DNA from: Oryzomonas sp.
GTDB lineage: Bacteria > Desulfobacterota > Desulfuromonadia > Geobacterales > Pseudopelobacteraceae
DNA length: 64,000 nt
Direction of reading: 5' to 3'
NCBI GenBank assembly: GCA_031292255.1
Contig: JARLHN010000020.1
Span: 1-64,000 of the forward strand
In this document: piece after piece, positions 1 to 8,633 of the stretch
Layout of the letters: each line of letters begins with the position of its first letter
How positions within the stretch are numbered: position 1 is the stretch's first letter
The notes under the pieces: generated by a model
Database searches by the model: none
Seen by the model: only the letters and a program-made list of their open reading frames with translations
Told to the model about the DNA's origin: nothing
Position numbers and translations under genes: made by a program

Positions 1-17
1 CCCTGTTTCGCCCACCA
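1..17 (+). tRNA. 3' end of a tRNA gene (partial)
   Basis: The window opens with the last bases of what reads as a tRNA: part of a T-stem, a 7-base acceptor strand TTCGCCC, discriminator A and an encoded CCA at 15-17. An intrinsic terminator follows after 8 bases, as expected for a tRNA operon end. The body lies outside the window, so the isotype cannot be read. A GGGCGAA acceptor would suit a valine tRNA, but that is a guess. Confidence 0.6.
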
Positions 18-25
18 ATCAAATC

Positions 26-61
26 AAGGACTTAACCGATTCGGTTTAAGTCCTTTTTTTG
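26..61 (+). terminator. Intrinsic terminator after the edge tRNA
   Basis: AAGGACTTAA and its complement TTTAAGTCCTT form a stem around a short CGATTCGG centre, followed by a run of seven T. It faces right and would end transcription of the tRNA at the edge. Confidence 0.8.
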
Positions 62-110
62 TTGTGTGGTCTCCTACTGCCTTGCCGGGGTGAAACAAAA
101 TGAAAATGCG

Positions 111-254
111 TCAGTCCATTTTGACGTCATCGGTGGAATAGAGTGTGACTTCAGGATACTTCCTGGCAAATATGTTTGCGAGGCAATCTAAGGTAGGCTT
201 CTCGTCTTCAACAAGCAGTATGGAAATCGCGGGGAAATGATCGGATAGGGATGC
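111..254 (-). pseudogene. Response-regulator receiver fragment
   Basis: Directly after the sensor kinase stop codon, the minus strand encodes about 47 residues containing ISILLVEDEKPTLDCLANIF and ending in a stop after YSTDDVKMD. This is the first beta strand, acidic pocket and first helix of a CheY-type receiver domain, about a quarter of the usual 120 residues. No ATG or GTG start is seen in frame and the phosphoacceptor Asp region is absent. It is best read as the remnant of the cognate response regulator of the kinase upstream, truncated at 3'. What follows on the minus strand is only the terminator and tRNA end. Confidence 0.65.
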
Positions 255-258
255 CGTC

Positions 259-3200
259 TCACACCTCTATCCTGAATTGCGCCCCGATGTCAGTGTTCTG
301 TGCAGTAAGGCTCCCATTCATGTTCTTTTCGATGATGGTTTTTGACATGAACAGTCCAACTCCTGTGCCTGCCTGCGGCCCCTTGGTGGTAAAATATGGA
401 TCGAATATCTTTTCCTTGATCTCCTCAGGAATGCCGCCGGCATTGTCGGTAATGGCTATAATAGCTTTGCCGTTTTCAGTTCCTATGGTGATCGTCACAC
501 AGGGATCTTTAATTTTCCTTTCCATTAAGACGTCCCTGGCATTGCTCAAGATGTTGAGGATTACCTGCATGAATTCGTTTTGACAACCGTTGATTACGGG
601 TTCATCCTTTGCAATGGTTTCGATATGAATATTTTGATTCTTGAAACTATCCTCAATCAGCGGCAATGTCTTTGCCACAACCTCACTCGGTTTGAAATCG
701 ACCTTTTTCTTGTCTGGTCTAAAATAGTTCCGAAAATCGTCAATGGTGCAGGACATGTGCTGTATGAGTTCCATAGAACTGTTGACACAATCGTGCAAAA
801 ATTCCCTTGTAAATTCTCCGAGATCGTAATGCAACAACTGTGACTGAATAGTAAGCCCAAGAGAGTTTAGAGGCTGACGCCACTGGTGGGCAATATTGCC
901 GATCATTTCCCCCATGGCTGCTTGGCGGCTCTGGATCAATAACATTTCTTCTTTCACGCGAAGTTCCGCAGTCCGTTCTTCAACCCGCTTTTCAAGCTCT
1001 GCATTAAATTTTTCCAGCATTTCCTCAGCCTGCTTACGTTCGGTTATGTCGGTACTTGTGCCACACCAACCGACAATGTCCCCCTCTTGGTCACATACCG
1101 GCATCATCCGTGTCAGGAAGGGGCGAAACTTGCCGTCACCGCCACGAAGTGGGAACATCATGTCGAATGGCTCTCCGGATGAGATCGAAGCCTTCCAACG
1201 TTCAAGTACATGAGGCAGCACCTCGGGATCATGGACCGCCTGCCATCCCCATCCCTCCATCTGTTCAGAAGTGGTGCCGGTGTATTCGTACCAGCGCTGA
1301 TTGTACCAGACTACCCAGCCATCGGCATTCGCCATCCAGCACAGCTGCGGAATGGCATTGGCTAAAGTGCGAAAACGCTCTTCGCTCTCGCATAGTATTT
1401 CTTCCGCCCGCTTATTCTCCGTGATGTCAATGAATGACGTTACGGCGCCCAGCAGTTTGCCGTTCGTGGTGCGTATGGGCGACGCACGGACCGAAATCCA
1501 CAGCTTGTGGTCGGGAAAGGACGAAGCTAAAATTTCATTGTGCACCATCTCGCCGCGCAGGGCGCGCGTCACCGGCAGTTCTTCCAGGGAATATGGTTGT
1601 CCGTTCGCTTTCTCCCAACGCACAATTTGTAACCGTTCACCTATTGGCATGTCGAAGAAGAGTTCAGGCGGTAACAGTTCTTTTACAATATTGTTTATCT
1701 GGATGGCTTTACCATCCGCGTCATAGACGATGAGCCCGATGGCCATTGAAGAAAATGTGGCATCCGACAAGGCCGCCCGGTTCTCAACCTCAGCCAACAG
1801 GCGCGCCCTCTCTTCCTCGGCTTGTATGCGGGCGGTAATATCTTCAGCGAAGATCATGATCCCTCCTACAAGCCCATCTGATTCGTACCACGGCCTGATT
1901 TCCCATCGAACCCATTGCACCGAGCCGTCTGGCCGCTCAAAGCGATCTGCTTCCGCCTTGAGCACCTCGCCTGCCAGCCCGCGTCGATGGGCCTCTTTCC
2001 ATTCGTCGTGTATCCATGGATAAACATCATAGTGGGACAACCCGAGCAAGTTGCGGTTATCCAAGCCATAGTCCATAAGCCACCGATGACTGACATTCAA
2101 GTAACACATGTTGCGATCGAACATGGCCAGGGCAGCCGGTGCATGATCGATGAATATCTTTAGCCGTTCCTCGCTTGCGCGTAATGCCTCCATGGCTCGC
2201 TTATGCTCTCCGATGTCGCAAATATTGCCGCAGCGATATAGTGGCCGTCCGGCGTCGTCTCTGATAAGGGAAAAATGATTGGATACCCAAACATAGTCAC
2301 CATTTTTGGTGATCTGACGGTATTCAAGCTCCGCTTCGTCATTATCCCCTTGGCATGCGAACACAGCATGTATGGCAAGCAGGTCGTCGGGGTGCACCAT
2401 CGCCAACACTGTCTCAATGTTCTGCGCCATTAATTCCTCTGCTGAAAACCCTAACAGCTGCTTGGCAGACTGGCTGATGTACTCGTAACGACCTGTTTGT
2501 AAATTCAGGCGATAGATCACATCCCGGGAACTATCCAGCACTGACTTGAAACGTTCTTCGCTTTCCCGTAGCAACACCTCGGCTTTCATGCGTGCGGTAA
2601 TGTCGGTGCTGACCTCAAGAATGGCCAGGGGCTTGCCCTGTTCGTCACAGCGAAGCGCCAGCAGAATTGCCAGAAAGAGTTCGGTTCCACTCTTGTCCCG
2701 CCGCGATAGTTCTCCTTCCCAATAGCCCTGTTTCATCAGCTCGCCGGTAATCTGCTCCATTGGCGGCGATGAACGCGTCTGCAACAGCTCATCAATCAAA
2801 TGCCCTCGTGCCTCTGCTGCGTCGTAGCCGTACAAGCGGCCACCTCCCTCGCTCCAGTGTACGACCCTGCGGTTCAGGTCAAGGATCAGAAGATTCCCCA
2901 TGTTCAGGAGTGCCATATCTTGTTGTCGCGAGACGCTGACTGCCTCGGCCAAACGGGCTCGCTTCACGCGTTCCGCAAAAAGACACAGAAACATGCCCGC
3001 GCTGCCGAAGATACCCAAGGCTATCGCATCGTTTGGGTTTTTGATGGCGAATGAGCCGATTGGGGGGAAATACCAATAATCGGCGGCCAGTAACGCTAAG
3101 AGGGTGGCCAGGATTCCCGGCCCGCATCCGGCAATGGCTGCCACCAAAATGATTGCCGGAGCGAACATGATGAACGGGGGAAGTGGGCCAAAAGAGCTCA

Positions 3201-3939
3201 CCACCCACTGTCGCAGCATCATGGAAAGGGCAACCATAGCCACTGCAAATGAGTAACTGATTACGACGCCGGACCATTTTTTCTCAATGTCCCCGATTTG
3301 TGCATCATGTTTTCCAAGCCGGACTGTGCGGGTCATGACGATGGCAGCCAAAGACAACACCAAAACTGACAGGAACATGCCGATCCCCAACAACCTGGAG
3401 TGCTGCAGCTCGGCCTTGTTGACAATCCGGTTCCGATTGTCCAGCAATATCCACTCGCGAGCTTCCATCTGGTCGATAACCGTGCGGGCTTCGTCCATTA
3501 TGTGCTGGCCCTGATTTGTTTTAACAACCGACAAAGCGGCTCCCATGCCGTCTTCTTTGCGGAGCTTGATTGTCTGCTGCAACTCGTTTAACTTTGCACG
3601 GGCAAGCGACGTAAACTGGTGGAGGCTTTGTTGCTGGGCAGGGTTGTCCTTTATCAATGAAACAAGAGAGTCCGTCGTCTTCCCGATTGCGACGACAGCG
3701 GCGTTATAAGGCTCCAAATAACGCTCCTCGCCGGTCAGGAGAAAGCCACGTTGGCCGGTTTCCGCGTCCTTGAGTTGAGACAGGACATGTTCCAGCTTTT
3801 CGAGCACCTCATAACTATGCGCCACCATACGTCTTGACTCGGTAGTCTGCTGAATACCGACAAAGGAGCTGACCCCCACAACGACTATGATCAATAGTCC
3901 CAAGGCAAAGGCAATAGCGATCTTCAAGTCAATTCGCAT
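259..3939 (-). CDS. CHASE3/multi-PAS sensor histidine kinase
   Basis: A 1226-residue membrane sensor kinase. Visible in order: a first membrane helix (about 7-29), a periplasmic helical CHASE3-like region with the EERYLEPYNAAV/TGQRGFLLTG type signature (about 35-175), a second helix (about 182-203), a hydrophobic KdpD/DUF4118-like block (about 228-330), five PAS/PAC modules (about 340-970), a short coiled coil, then the dimerisation helix MGEMIGNIAHQWRQPLN with the phosphoacceptor His near 1018. The ATPase domain has an N box (NILSNARD), G1 (DNAGGIPEE) and G2 (GTGVGLFMSK). This H-box and ATPase type is common in Geobacter kinases. The signal is not identifiable. Its response-regulator partner appears broken just downstream. 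A second, truncated copy of its 3' end lies at 41.4-41.7 kb. Confidence 0.9.
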   Translation of the reverse strand: MRIDLKIAIAFALGLLIIVVVGVSSFVGIQQTTESRRMVAHSYEVLEKLEHVLSQLKDAETGQRGFLLTGEERYLEPYNAAVVAIGKTTDSLVSLIKDNPAQQQSLHQFTSLARAKLNELQQTIKLRKEDGMGAALSVVKTNQGQHIMDEARTVIDQMEAREWILLDNRNRIVNKAELQHSRLLGIGMFLSVLVLSLAAIVMTRTVRLGKHDAQIGDIEKKWSGVVISYSFAVAMVALSMMLRQWVVSSFGPLPPFIMFAPAIILVAAIAGCGPGILATLLALLAADYWYFPPIGSFAIKNPNDAIALGIFGSAGMFLCLFAERVKRARLAEAVSVSRQQDMALLNMGNLLILDLNRRVVHWSEGGGRLYGYDAAEARGHLIDELLQTRSSPPMEQITGELMKQGYWEGELSRRDKSGTELFLAILLALRCDEQGKPLAILEVSTDITARMKAEVLLRESEERFKSVLDSSRDVIYRLNLQTGRYEYISQSAKQLLGFSAEELMAQNIETVLAMVHPDDLLAIHAVFACQGDNDEAELEYRQITKNGDYVWVSNHFSLIRDDAGRPLYRCGNICDIGEHKRAMEALRASEERLKIFIDHAPAALAMFDRNMCYLNVSHRWLMDYGLDNRNLLGLSHYDVYPWIHDEWKEAHRRGLAGEVLKAEADRFERPDGSVQWVRWEIRPWYESDGLVGGIMIFAEDITARIQAEEERARLLAEVENRAALSDATFSSMAIGLIVYDADGKAIQINNIVKELLPPELFFDMPIGERLQIVRWEKANGQPYSLEELPVTRALRGEMVHNEILASSFPDHKLWISVRASPIRTTNGKLLGAVTSFIDITENKRAEEILCESEERFRTLANAIPQLCWMANADGWVVWYNQRWYEYTGTTSEQMEGWGWQAVHDPEVLPHVLERWKASISSGEPFDMMFPLRGGDGKFRPFLTRMMPVCDQEGDIVGWCGTSTDITERKQAEEMLEKFNAELEKRVEERTAELRVKEEMLLIQSRQAAMGEMIGNIAHQWRQPLNSLGLTIQSQLLHYDLGEFTREFLHDCVNSSMELIQHMSCTIDDFRNYFRPDKKKVDFKPSEVVAKTLPLIEDSFKNQNIHIETIAKDEPVINGCQNEFMQVILNILSNARDVLMERKIKDPCVTITIGTENGKAIIAITDNAGGIPEEIKEKIFDPYFTTKGPQAGTGVGLFMSKTIIEKNMNGSLTAQNTDIGAQFRIEV

Positions 3940-3966
3940 GTAGACAACTCCGGTAATAATATGGAA

Positions 3967-4533
3967 TTACATCGGTAACCCCGCCGCCGGCATTTTCTCC
4001 TGCAACTTCTTGGAGCAATATGGTTCCAGCTGATTGCGGAACAGCGCCTTCATCTCCCGCATACAAACTCCCAGCCCCACGGTCAAATCCCGCATCTTAC
4101 AGGCACGAGCGACATTGACACATTCCGCCTGGGTGCACTCCCGGATGTGGTTGGGTTCGAACCCGGCAAGCGCTCCAAAGAGATGAAATGCCAAGCGCAC
4201 GCCGGTTGTTGTAGTGTCCATATTCTCTTGCCGGCTCTTTAGGCCAACTTTCCGCTTGTTCAGTTGCTCGACTATTTGGATGAGATGTTTGAGGGAACGC
4301 CCAAGCCGGTCAAGGCGCCGGATAACCGGCGTGGCACCAGGGCGTAATACATCGAAGACAATGGTGAAACCCGGACGTTCGGGTGTGGCACCACCAATTT
4401 GGGCGGAATGGATTTTATCGCAACCGGCTTTATGCAAGGCATCATTTTGCAGGTCGAGACTCTGGTCGTTAGTTGAGTTTCTGGCGTAGTCTATGAGCAC
4501 AGGTCGCTCCGATGCGCGCAACACTCTTTTCAA
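3967..4533 (-). pseudogene. Degenerate Tn3/Pin-type serine recombinase
   Basis: 188 residues with the layout of a resolvase/invertase catalytic domain: YARNSTNDQSLDLQ in place of the usual YARVST-DQ catalytic motif (Ser kept), then RLDRLGRSLKHLIQIVEQL and ENMDTTTTGVRLAFHLFGALAGFEPNHIRE. Many normally invariant positions are altered (for example FERN-IRERT is FEPNHIRECT), and the C-terminal helix-turn-helix DNA-binding part is not recognisable. The frame is open but the protein looks decayed, so recombination activity is doubtful. It lies 27 bp upstream of the sensor kinase at the left border of the island and may be the remains of the element that brought in nearby DNA. Confidence 0.6.
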
Positions 4534-5209
4534 ACATTATAACTGGTAATTGTTAATTGGAAAGTTTTTGGATTTAAAAATGTACTCCCGTAACTGTCAA
4601 ATAGTTTGCGTCTCCCGGCAAAGCCGGGGAGTTTCCTTTCGTACTAATGGCTTCAAGCTGTTTTTTGTTGCCTGATGACCTTTTGACATACAAACCCCAC
4701 CTTGAGTAGGGAGATGGTTTTGACCGGATTACGGTTTTTGATGTATTTGTAACGCAAAAAACGCCCATTTTTGAAGCAAGAAGGGCGTTTTTTAGACTTA
4801 TGCGCCCTCTATTTGGCAGCCCGGCTATCCTCTTTTCTTGAGGACCCATGGTTTTGCGTCCTGAAGTTACCCCTGGTTTGCTATTTACAGAGAGATATTT
4901 AGTGAGATTTATTTTATTGAATGATTCTAAGCATTTTTTGTGCCGACAAATCACATCGCTGCAACCACCTGTTTTTACGCTGCAAGGAAACACTATTCTA
5001 CAATCAGCTCATTGTTCAGATCAAAAAATGTGACAAAAATATGACAAAAAATCGGTTCTGTCCATAAAAAGTTTTAAAAATTAAGAGGCTAGGAGACAGA
5101 TTTTGTGAGTTTGGAAAAGGAACGTTATTTGGAAGTTCAGCTGCATATAATTCAGGGCCTGGCGCTGATGATGGCAGGCACAAAAGTAATGACGCTTTAC
5201 AACAACCTG
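4534..5209. other. Intergenic stretch without a supported gene
   Basis: Several frames are open here but none looks like a protein. Visible structure is a CCCGG...CCGGG hairpin near 4614-4632 and a strong bidirectional terminator at 4756-4793. From 5105 a plus-strand GTG frame of 58 codons with an AGGAG about 12 bases upstream runs into the end of mnmA; no family was recognised, so it is not called. Confidence 0.5.
4756..4793. terminator. Bidirectional intrinsic terminator
   Basis: AAAAAACGCCC at 4756-4766 pairs perfectly with GGGCGTTTTTT at 4783-4793 around a 16-base loop. The A run and T run make it usable on both strands. Neither flank has a supported gene directly attached. Confidence 0.7.
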
Positions 5210-6277
5210 TTAATCGATCCAACCTCCGCCAAGCACTCTATCACCATCATAGAGGACCGCTGCCTGACCCGGAGTTACTGAAAATTGAGGTTGGTCGAAA
5301 CTCACTTCAAAGCATTCTTCCGAAGTCAAGGAGACCAAGCATGGCGCTGGCGTGTGCCGGTAACGGATACGACATGAAGCTCTAAATTTCGACCTGGTCG
5401 GCACTTGAACCCAGCTCGATCTGGTGGCAGTAAGATGTGACCGTGTCAGTTCCGATTCTTCCGCAACTACAATCCTGTCCTGTTTTCTGTCAATACTTAC
5501 AACATATAAAGGTTTTTTCCAGGCAATACCCAGTCCTTTCCTCTGTCCAACGGTATAGCGATGGATACCTGCGTGGTGGCCTAATACAGTTCCATCCACG
5601 GCTACAATGTCTCCATGTGACTGGGACAATCCGTTGCGTTCAAGAAAGCCTGCATAATCATTGTCGGGAATGAAGCATATTTCCTGGCTTTCGTGCTTCT
5701 GCGCCACAGGTAATCCAAAAGAATCAGCCAGTTCCCTGACCCGGCGTTTTTCCAGCTCGCCAACAGGGAAGATGATTTTTGACAGTTGCTCCTGGGTCAG
5801 GGTAAAGAGAAAATACGACTGGTCCTTGGTTTGGTCCACCCCGGCTCTAAGCTGATAAAATCCTTCATCATGTTGCGTAATGCGCACATAATGTCCGGTT
5901 GCCAGCAGGTCTGCTCCCATGGTCTGCGCTTTGTTGAGCAATAGATCGAATTTGATCAGGTCATTGCATTTGATACAGGGATTCGGGGTACGCCCGGCAG
6001 CATATTCAGCAATGAAGTTATCGATCACCATTTGCTTGAACTCGGCGCGGAAATCTATCACCTCAAAAGGTATGTCGATCTTTTGGGCTACTCGACAGGC
6101 ATCCATCACGTCGTCCAGAGAACAACAGGTTTTGGCCCTGCTGGCGGCGTCCCTTGCAACAGGATCATAGAGTTGAAGCGATACACCGACTACATCGTAA
6201 CCCTGCTCCTTCAACAGAGCAGCACTGACTGAAGAATCTACACCTCCGCTCATGGCCACAACGACGCGTTTGCTCAC
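5210..6277 (-). CDS. mnmA: tRNA-uridine 2-sulfurtransferase MnmA
   Basis: MnmA installs the 2-thio group on U34 of Lys, Glu and Gln tRNAs, taking persulfide sulfur from the IscS/Tus route and activating the tRNA base with ATP. The protein shows the PP-loop VAMSGGVDSS at its N-terminus, TPNPCIKCND with the first catalytic Cys, the GHYVRI motif, DQSYFLF and SQEICFIPD with the second catalytic Cys. A GTG start at 6277 gives 355 residues, the usual size, and has GGGAGG about 6 bases upstream. A longer frame exists to 6469 but its extra 64 residues have no family match. It sits alone between the edge zone and the island. A sulfur-trafficking tie to the neighbouring desulfurase is possible but not shown. 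Confidence 0.93.
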   Translation of the reverse strand: MSKRVVVAMSGGVDSSVSAALLKEQGYDVVGVSLQLYDPVARDAASRAKTCCSLDDVMDACRVAQKIDIPFEVIDFRAEFKQMVIDNFIAEYAAGRTPNPCIKCNDLIKFDLLLNKAQTMGADLLATGHYVRITQHDEGFYQLRAGVDQTKDQSYFLFTLTQEQLSKIIFPVGELEKRRVRELADSFGLPVAQKHESQEICFIPDNDYAGFLERNGLSQSHGDIVAVDGTVLGHHAGIHRYTVGQRKGLGIAWKKPLYVVSIDRKQDRIVVAEESELTRSHLTATRSSWVQVPTRSKFRASCRIRYRHTPAPCLVSLTSEECFEVSFDQPQFSVTPGQAAVLYDGDRVLGGGWID

Positions 6278-6632
6278 AGACACCTCCCAATCATAATCCC
6301 AACAACCTTGAAAATATTGTACCACGGTGGAAATGATAAAAATATGTTTGTCGTCTGACTCCGCCTTGCCCCAAAGACTCTTGTACGATTTTTCCACCGG
6401 AGTCATTGGGTCGGCCGAAGGCATGATGACATTGGAAACATTCGGCGTCAATGCCGGTTTGTTATTCATTTCCCAAGGCCGTGCCGCATCTCAAGCGTGA
6501 ATGATGGATCACAACCACTTGGCACGTAATTCCTTGACTACCTATCTCATGAAATCTTGCCGGATTACACCATTACCTTCAAACCGGCTCACATCACACG
6601 ATGAACTGTCCCGAAATGATCAAATTATTTTA

Positions 6633-6661
6633 TTGACAGTTTTATGCCGTGGGGTAATAAT
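6633..6661 (+). promoter_or_regulatory. Sigma70-type promoter of the corrinoid operon
   Basis: TTGACA (6633-6638), 17-base spacer, AATAAT (6656-6661). Just downstream lies the A/T-rich inverted repeat CTATAAATATAG (about 6666-6677), resembling sequences beside the -10 boxes at 14.3, 39.2 and 41.3 kb. It starts a leader of roughly 400 bases before the first gene. Confidence 0.6.
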
Positions 6662-6723
6662 ACACTATAAATATAGATTAAATATGATCTTCGTTTTCAA
6701 CATGCATATCCGTCAAAAATGAG

Positions 6724-6897
6724 GTCAACCGGAAAACCGGAGGCCAAGAACCCTGTCCCACAAACCGGTTTTTGTTGTTCTTTCCGGAGACACCCCGAAA
6801 AAAACACCGGCCGTCTCTCAGGACAATTGACGTAGCGGAAACCATGAGCTGCCGACCAGACACACTGGAGGCCGGGGGATGTATCCCTCGGCCTTTT
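6724..6897 (+). promoter_or_regulatory. Tandem leader attenuator (copies A and B)
   Basis: Copy B is clear: CCAG (6856-6859), ACACA loop, CTGG (6865-6868), AGG, then a 9-bp stem GGCCGGGGG/CCCTCGGCC (6870-6893) and five T, which is an intrinsic terminator. Copy A at 6724-6745 has the same first hairpin as CCGG-AAAA-CCGG followed by AGGCC, but its terminator half is degraded. The element lies between the promoter and the NifH-like gene and has relatives before other island operons (14.4, 17.3, 31.4, 39.1, 41.1 kb). A transcription-attenuation or riboswitch-like role is inferred; it was not matched to a named RNA family. Confidence 0.65.
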
Positions 6898-7069
6898 TAC
6901 GTTTTGGAGCTTGCGAGGACTACCCTTTGTGGTTAAGATTCTCATCCCGGCCGCCCTTCCGAACATCCTGACCGGTCTCAAGGTCGGCTGGGCCTTTGCA
7001 TGGCGAACCCTGACCGTCAACCTCCGGGGCATGCAACACTAACAACCATACGTGATCACGAGGTTCACC

Positions 7070-7936
7070 ATGACAAAGCACATCGCATTATACGGCAAGG
7101 GTGGCGTGGGCAAATCCACGCTTTCCTCCAACCTCAGCGCCGCCCTGGCAGAGGCCGGCTTCAGCGTCCTTCTGGTGGGTTGCGATCCAAAGGGCGATTC
7201 GTGCAGTCTTCTGAACAACGGTACCCCCATTCCGACAGTATTCGACCTGCTGCGGGAACAGGGCGACATCTCGGTGAATTCTGTTGTCCATGAGGGATTC
7301 AAGGGCATCACCTGTGTCGAGTTGGGCGACCCGTTCGATTCAGGCAGCTGCGGATCGGACGAGATAACCCGCGCCCTTGGGCACCTGAAAAGAATCGACC
7401 TGTTCGAAGCAGTCGCCCCGGACTTCGTGCTTTACGACATCTCCGGCGACAGTCCCTGTTCCAGCTTTTACACCCCGATCCAGCAACTCGGGGTCAGCCG
7501 GGTGTTTGTGGTGACCACGGCCGATTTCATGTCGCTGCACGCGGCAAATGCGATCTTCAGGATGCTGGAGCGTTACGGCGAGTCGAACGTGCCGGTCCCG
7601 GTGGGCGGACTGATCCCCAACAGCATCAACAGTTCGTTCGAGGAATCATTTATCGCCGACTTTGCCGCACAGACCCGCACGCAGACCATGGGGCGCATCC
7701 CCCGTTCCCTGATTGTCAGGCAGTGCGAATTGTACGGCAAGACCGTCATCGAGGCATCGCCCCTCTCCAACCAGTCCTACTTCTACCGCAGGCTGGCGAA
7801 CCAGATCGTTGACGACGATCAAGCGGGCGTCCCTGTCCCGATGCGCCCCGAAGAGCTGAGAGCCTGGGCCAGGGGGTGGGGCGACCGGATCCATGCCCTT
7901 GAAAACGGCCTGGTTACCGATGGCGCTGCGATTTGA
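7070..7936 (+). CDS. Divergent NifH-like ATPase of the corrinoid operon
   Basis: A 288-residue member of the NifH/BchL/CfbC family, whose members are homodimers with a bridging [4Fe-4S] cluster that pass electrons to a partner on ATP hydrolysis. The P-loop YGKGGVGKST (8-17) and switch region GCDPKGDS are normal. The two cluster cysteines are present but in unusual settings: C94 in SGSCGSDEI instead of GVGCAGRG, and C130 in GDSPCSSF instead of GDVVCGGF. The Arg used for ADP-ribosylation in true NifH is missing. The start at 7070 has GAGG upstream. It is the first gene of a run with a corrinoid protein, two methyltransferases and a RACo-like protein and has no NifDK partner nearby in that run, so its acceptor may be the corrinoid system. 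That is inference. Confidence 0.85.
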   Translation: MTKHIALYGKGGVGKSTLSSNLSAALAEAGFSVLLVGCDPKGDSCSLLNNGTPIPTVFDLLREQGDISVNSVVHEGFKGITCVELGDPFDSGSCGSDEITRALGHLKRIDLFEAVAPDFVLYDISGDSPCSSFYTPIQQLGVSRVFVVTTADFMSLHAANAIFRMLERYGESNVPVPVGGLIPNSINSSFEESFIADFAAQTRTQTMGRIPRSLIVRQCELYGKTVIEASPLSNQSYFYRRLANQIVDDDQAGVPVPMRPEELRAWARGWGDRIHALENGLVTDGAAI

Positions 7937-7970
7937 GCGGGACATATTTCAAACTGCAAGGAGAACAATA

Positions 7971-8618
7971 ATGGCGCGGAAGACCAAACAAGAACATCTA
8001 CAGGAACTGTCGGATGCTGTACTCGACATGGATGAGGAGAGGACGGTCAAAGCTGCCCACGAAGCGCTCGTCGAACATGTCGATCCCTATGATGCCATCC
8101 AGGGCGGCCTCTCCGACGGCATGGCCCGGGCCGGACAACTATTCGAGGACGAAGAGTATTTCATCCCTGAATTATTGATGTGCTCGGATGCCATGTATGC
8201 CGGCCTGGACGTACTCAAGCCGCACCTGAAACAAGTCGGCGAAAGCAGGGGCACGGTGGTGATCGGCGTCATCGAGGGAGATACCCATGATATCGGCAAG
8301 AACATGGTGCGCATCATGTTCGAGACCGGAGGATTCAAGGTCATCGACCTGGGGCGGGATGTCCCGCCCCAGCGTTTCGTGGATACGGCCCGTGAAGAAC
8401 AGGCCGATATCATTGCCCTGTCCACCTTGATGACGACAACCATGGACGGCATGGGAACCGTGGTCAGGCTGCTCGACGAGGCTGATATCCGTGACGGCAT
8501 CAAGGTCATGGTCGGTGGCGGCCCGATTTCACCCGGCTTTGCCAAACGTATCGGCGCCGACGGTTATGCCGTCAATGCCGCCGAGGCGGTCAAGGTCGCA
8601 CGTGAGCTTGTTGCGTAA
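7971..8618 (+). CDS. Corrinoid (B12-binding) methyltransferase protein
   Basis: A 215-residue MtaC/MtbC/MttC-type corrinoid protein, the methyl carrier between a substrate methyltransferase and an acceptor. The N-terminal helical cap domain (about 1-90) is followed by a Rossmann cobalamin domain with GDTHDIGKN, where H106 is the lower axial ligand, then ALSTLMTTT and the late GGGPIS loop that holds the nucleotide tail. Length and domain order are typical. The ATG at 7971 is preceded by AAGGAGAAC. It lies 34 bp after the NifH-like gene and 15 bp before the first methyltransferase, so it is clearly one transcript. The methyl donor cannot be read from this protein. Confidence 0.92.
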   Translation: MARKTKQEHLQELSDAVLDMDEERTVKAAHEALVEHVDPYDAIQGGLSDGMARAGQLFEDEEYFIPELLMCSDAMYAGLDVLKPHLKQVGESRGTVVIGVIEGDTHDIGKNMVRIMFETGGFKVIDLGRDVPPQRFVDTAREEQADIIALSTLMTTTMDGMGTVVRLLDEADIRDGIKVMVGGGPISPGFAKRIGADGYAVNAAEAVKVARELVA

Positions 8619-8633
8619 GGATACAATGCTGCC

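Noticed and set aside
4574-4993. 139-codon minus-strand frame
   Set aside because: It spans a strong terminator, has biased composition and no family resemblance or ribosome site.
5105-5281. 58-codon plus-strand frame with GTG start and AGGAG
   Set aside because: No recognisable family, and it runs into the 3' end of mnmA; kept only as a note.
6278-6469. 64-residue N-terminal extension of MnmA
   Set aside because: No homology to the family; the GTG at 6277 with GGGAGG directly before it is the natural start.
6856-6897. Leader element as ANTAR-target RNA or a known riboswitch
   Set aside because: ANTAR targets have paired hexaloops with A1 and G4, which these 4-5 base loops lack. No SAM, cobalamin, guanidine or molybdenum-cofactor consensus is visible either.
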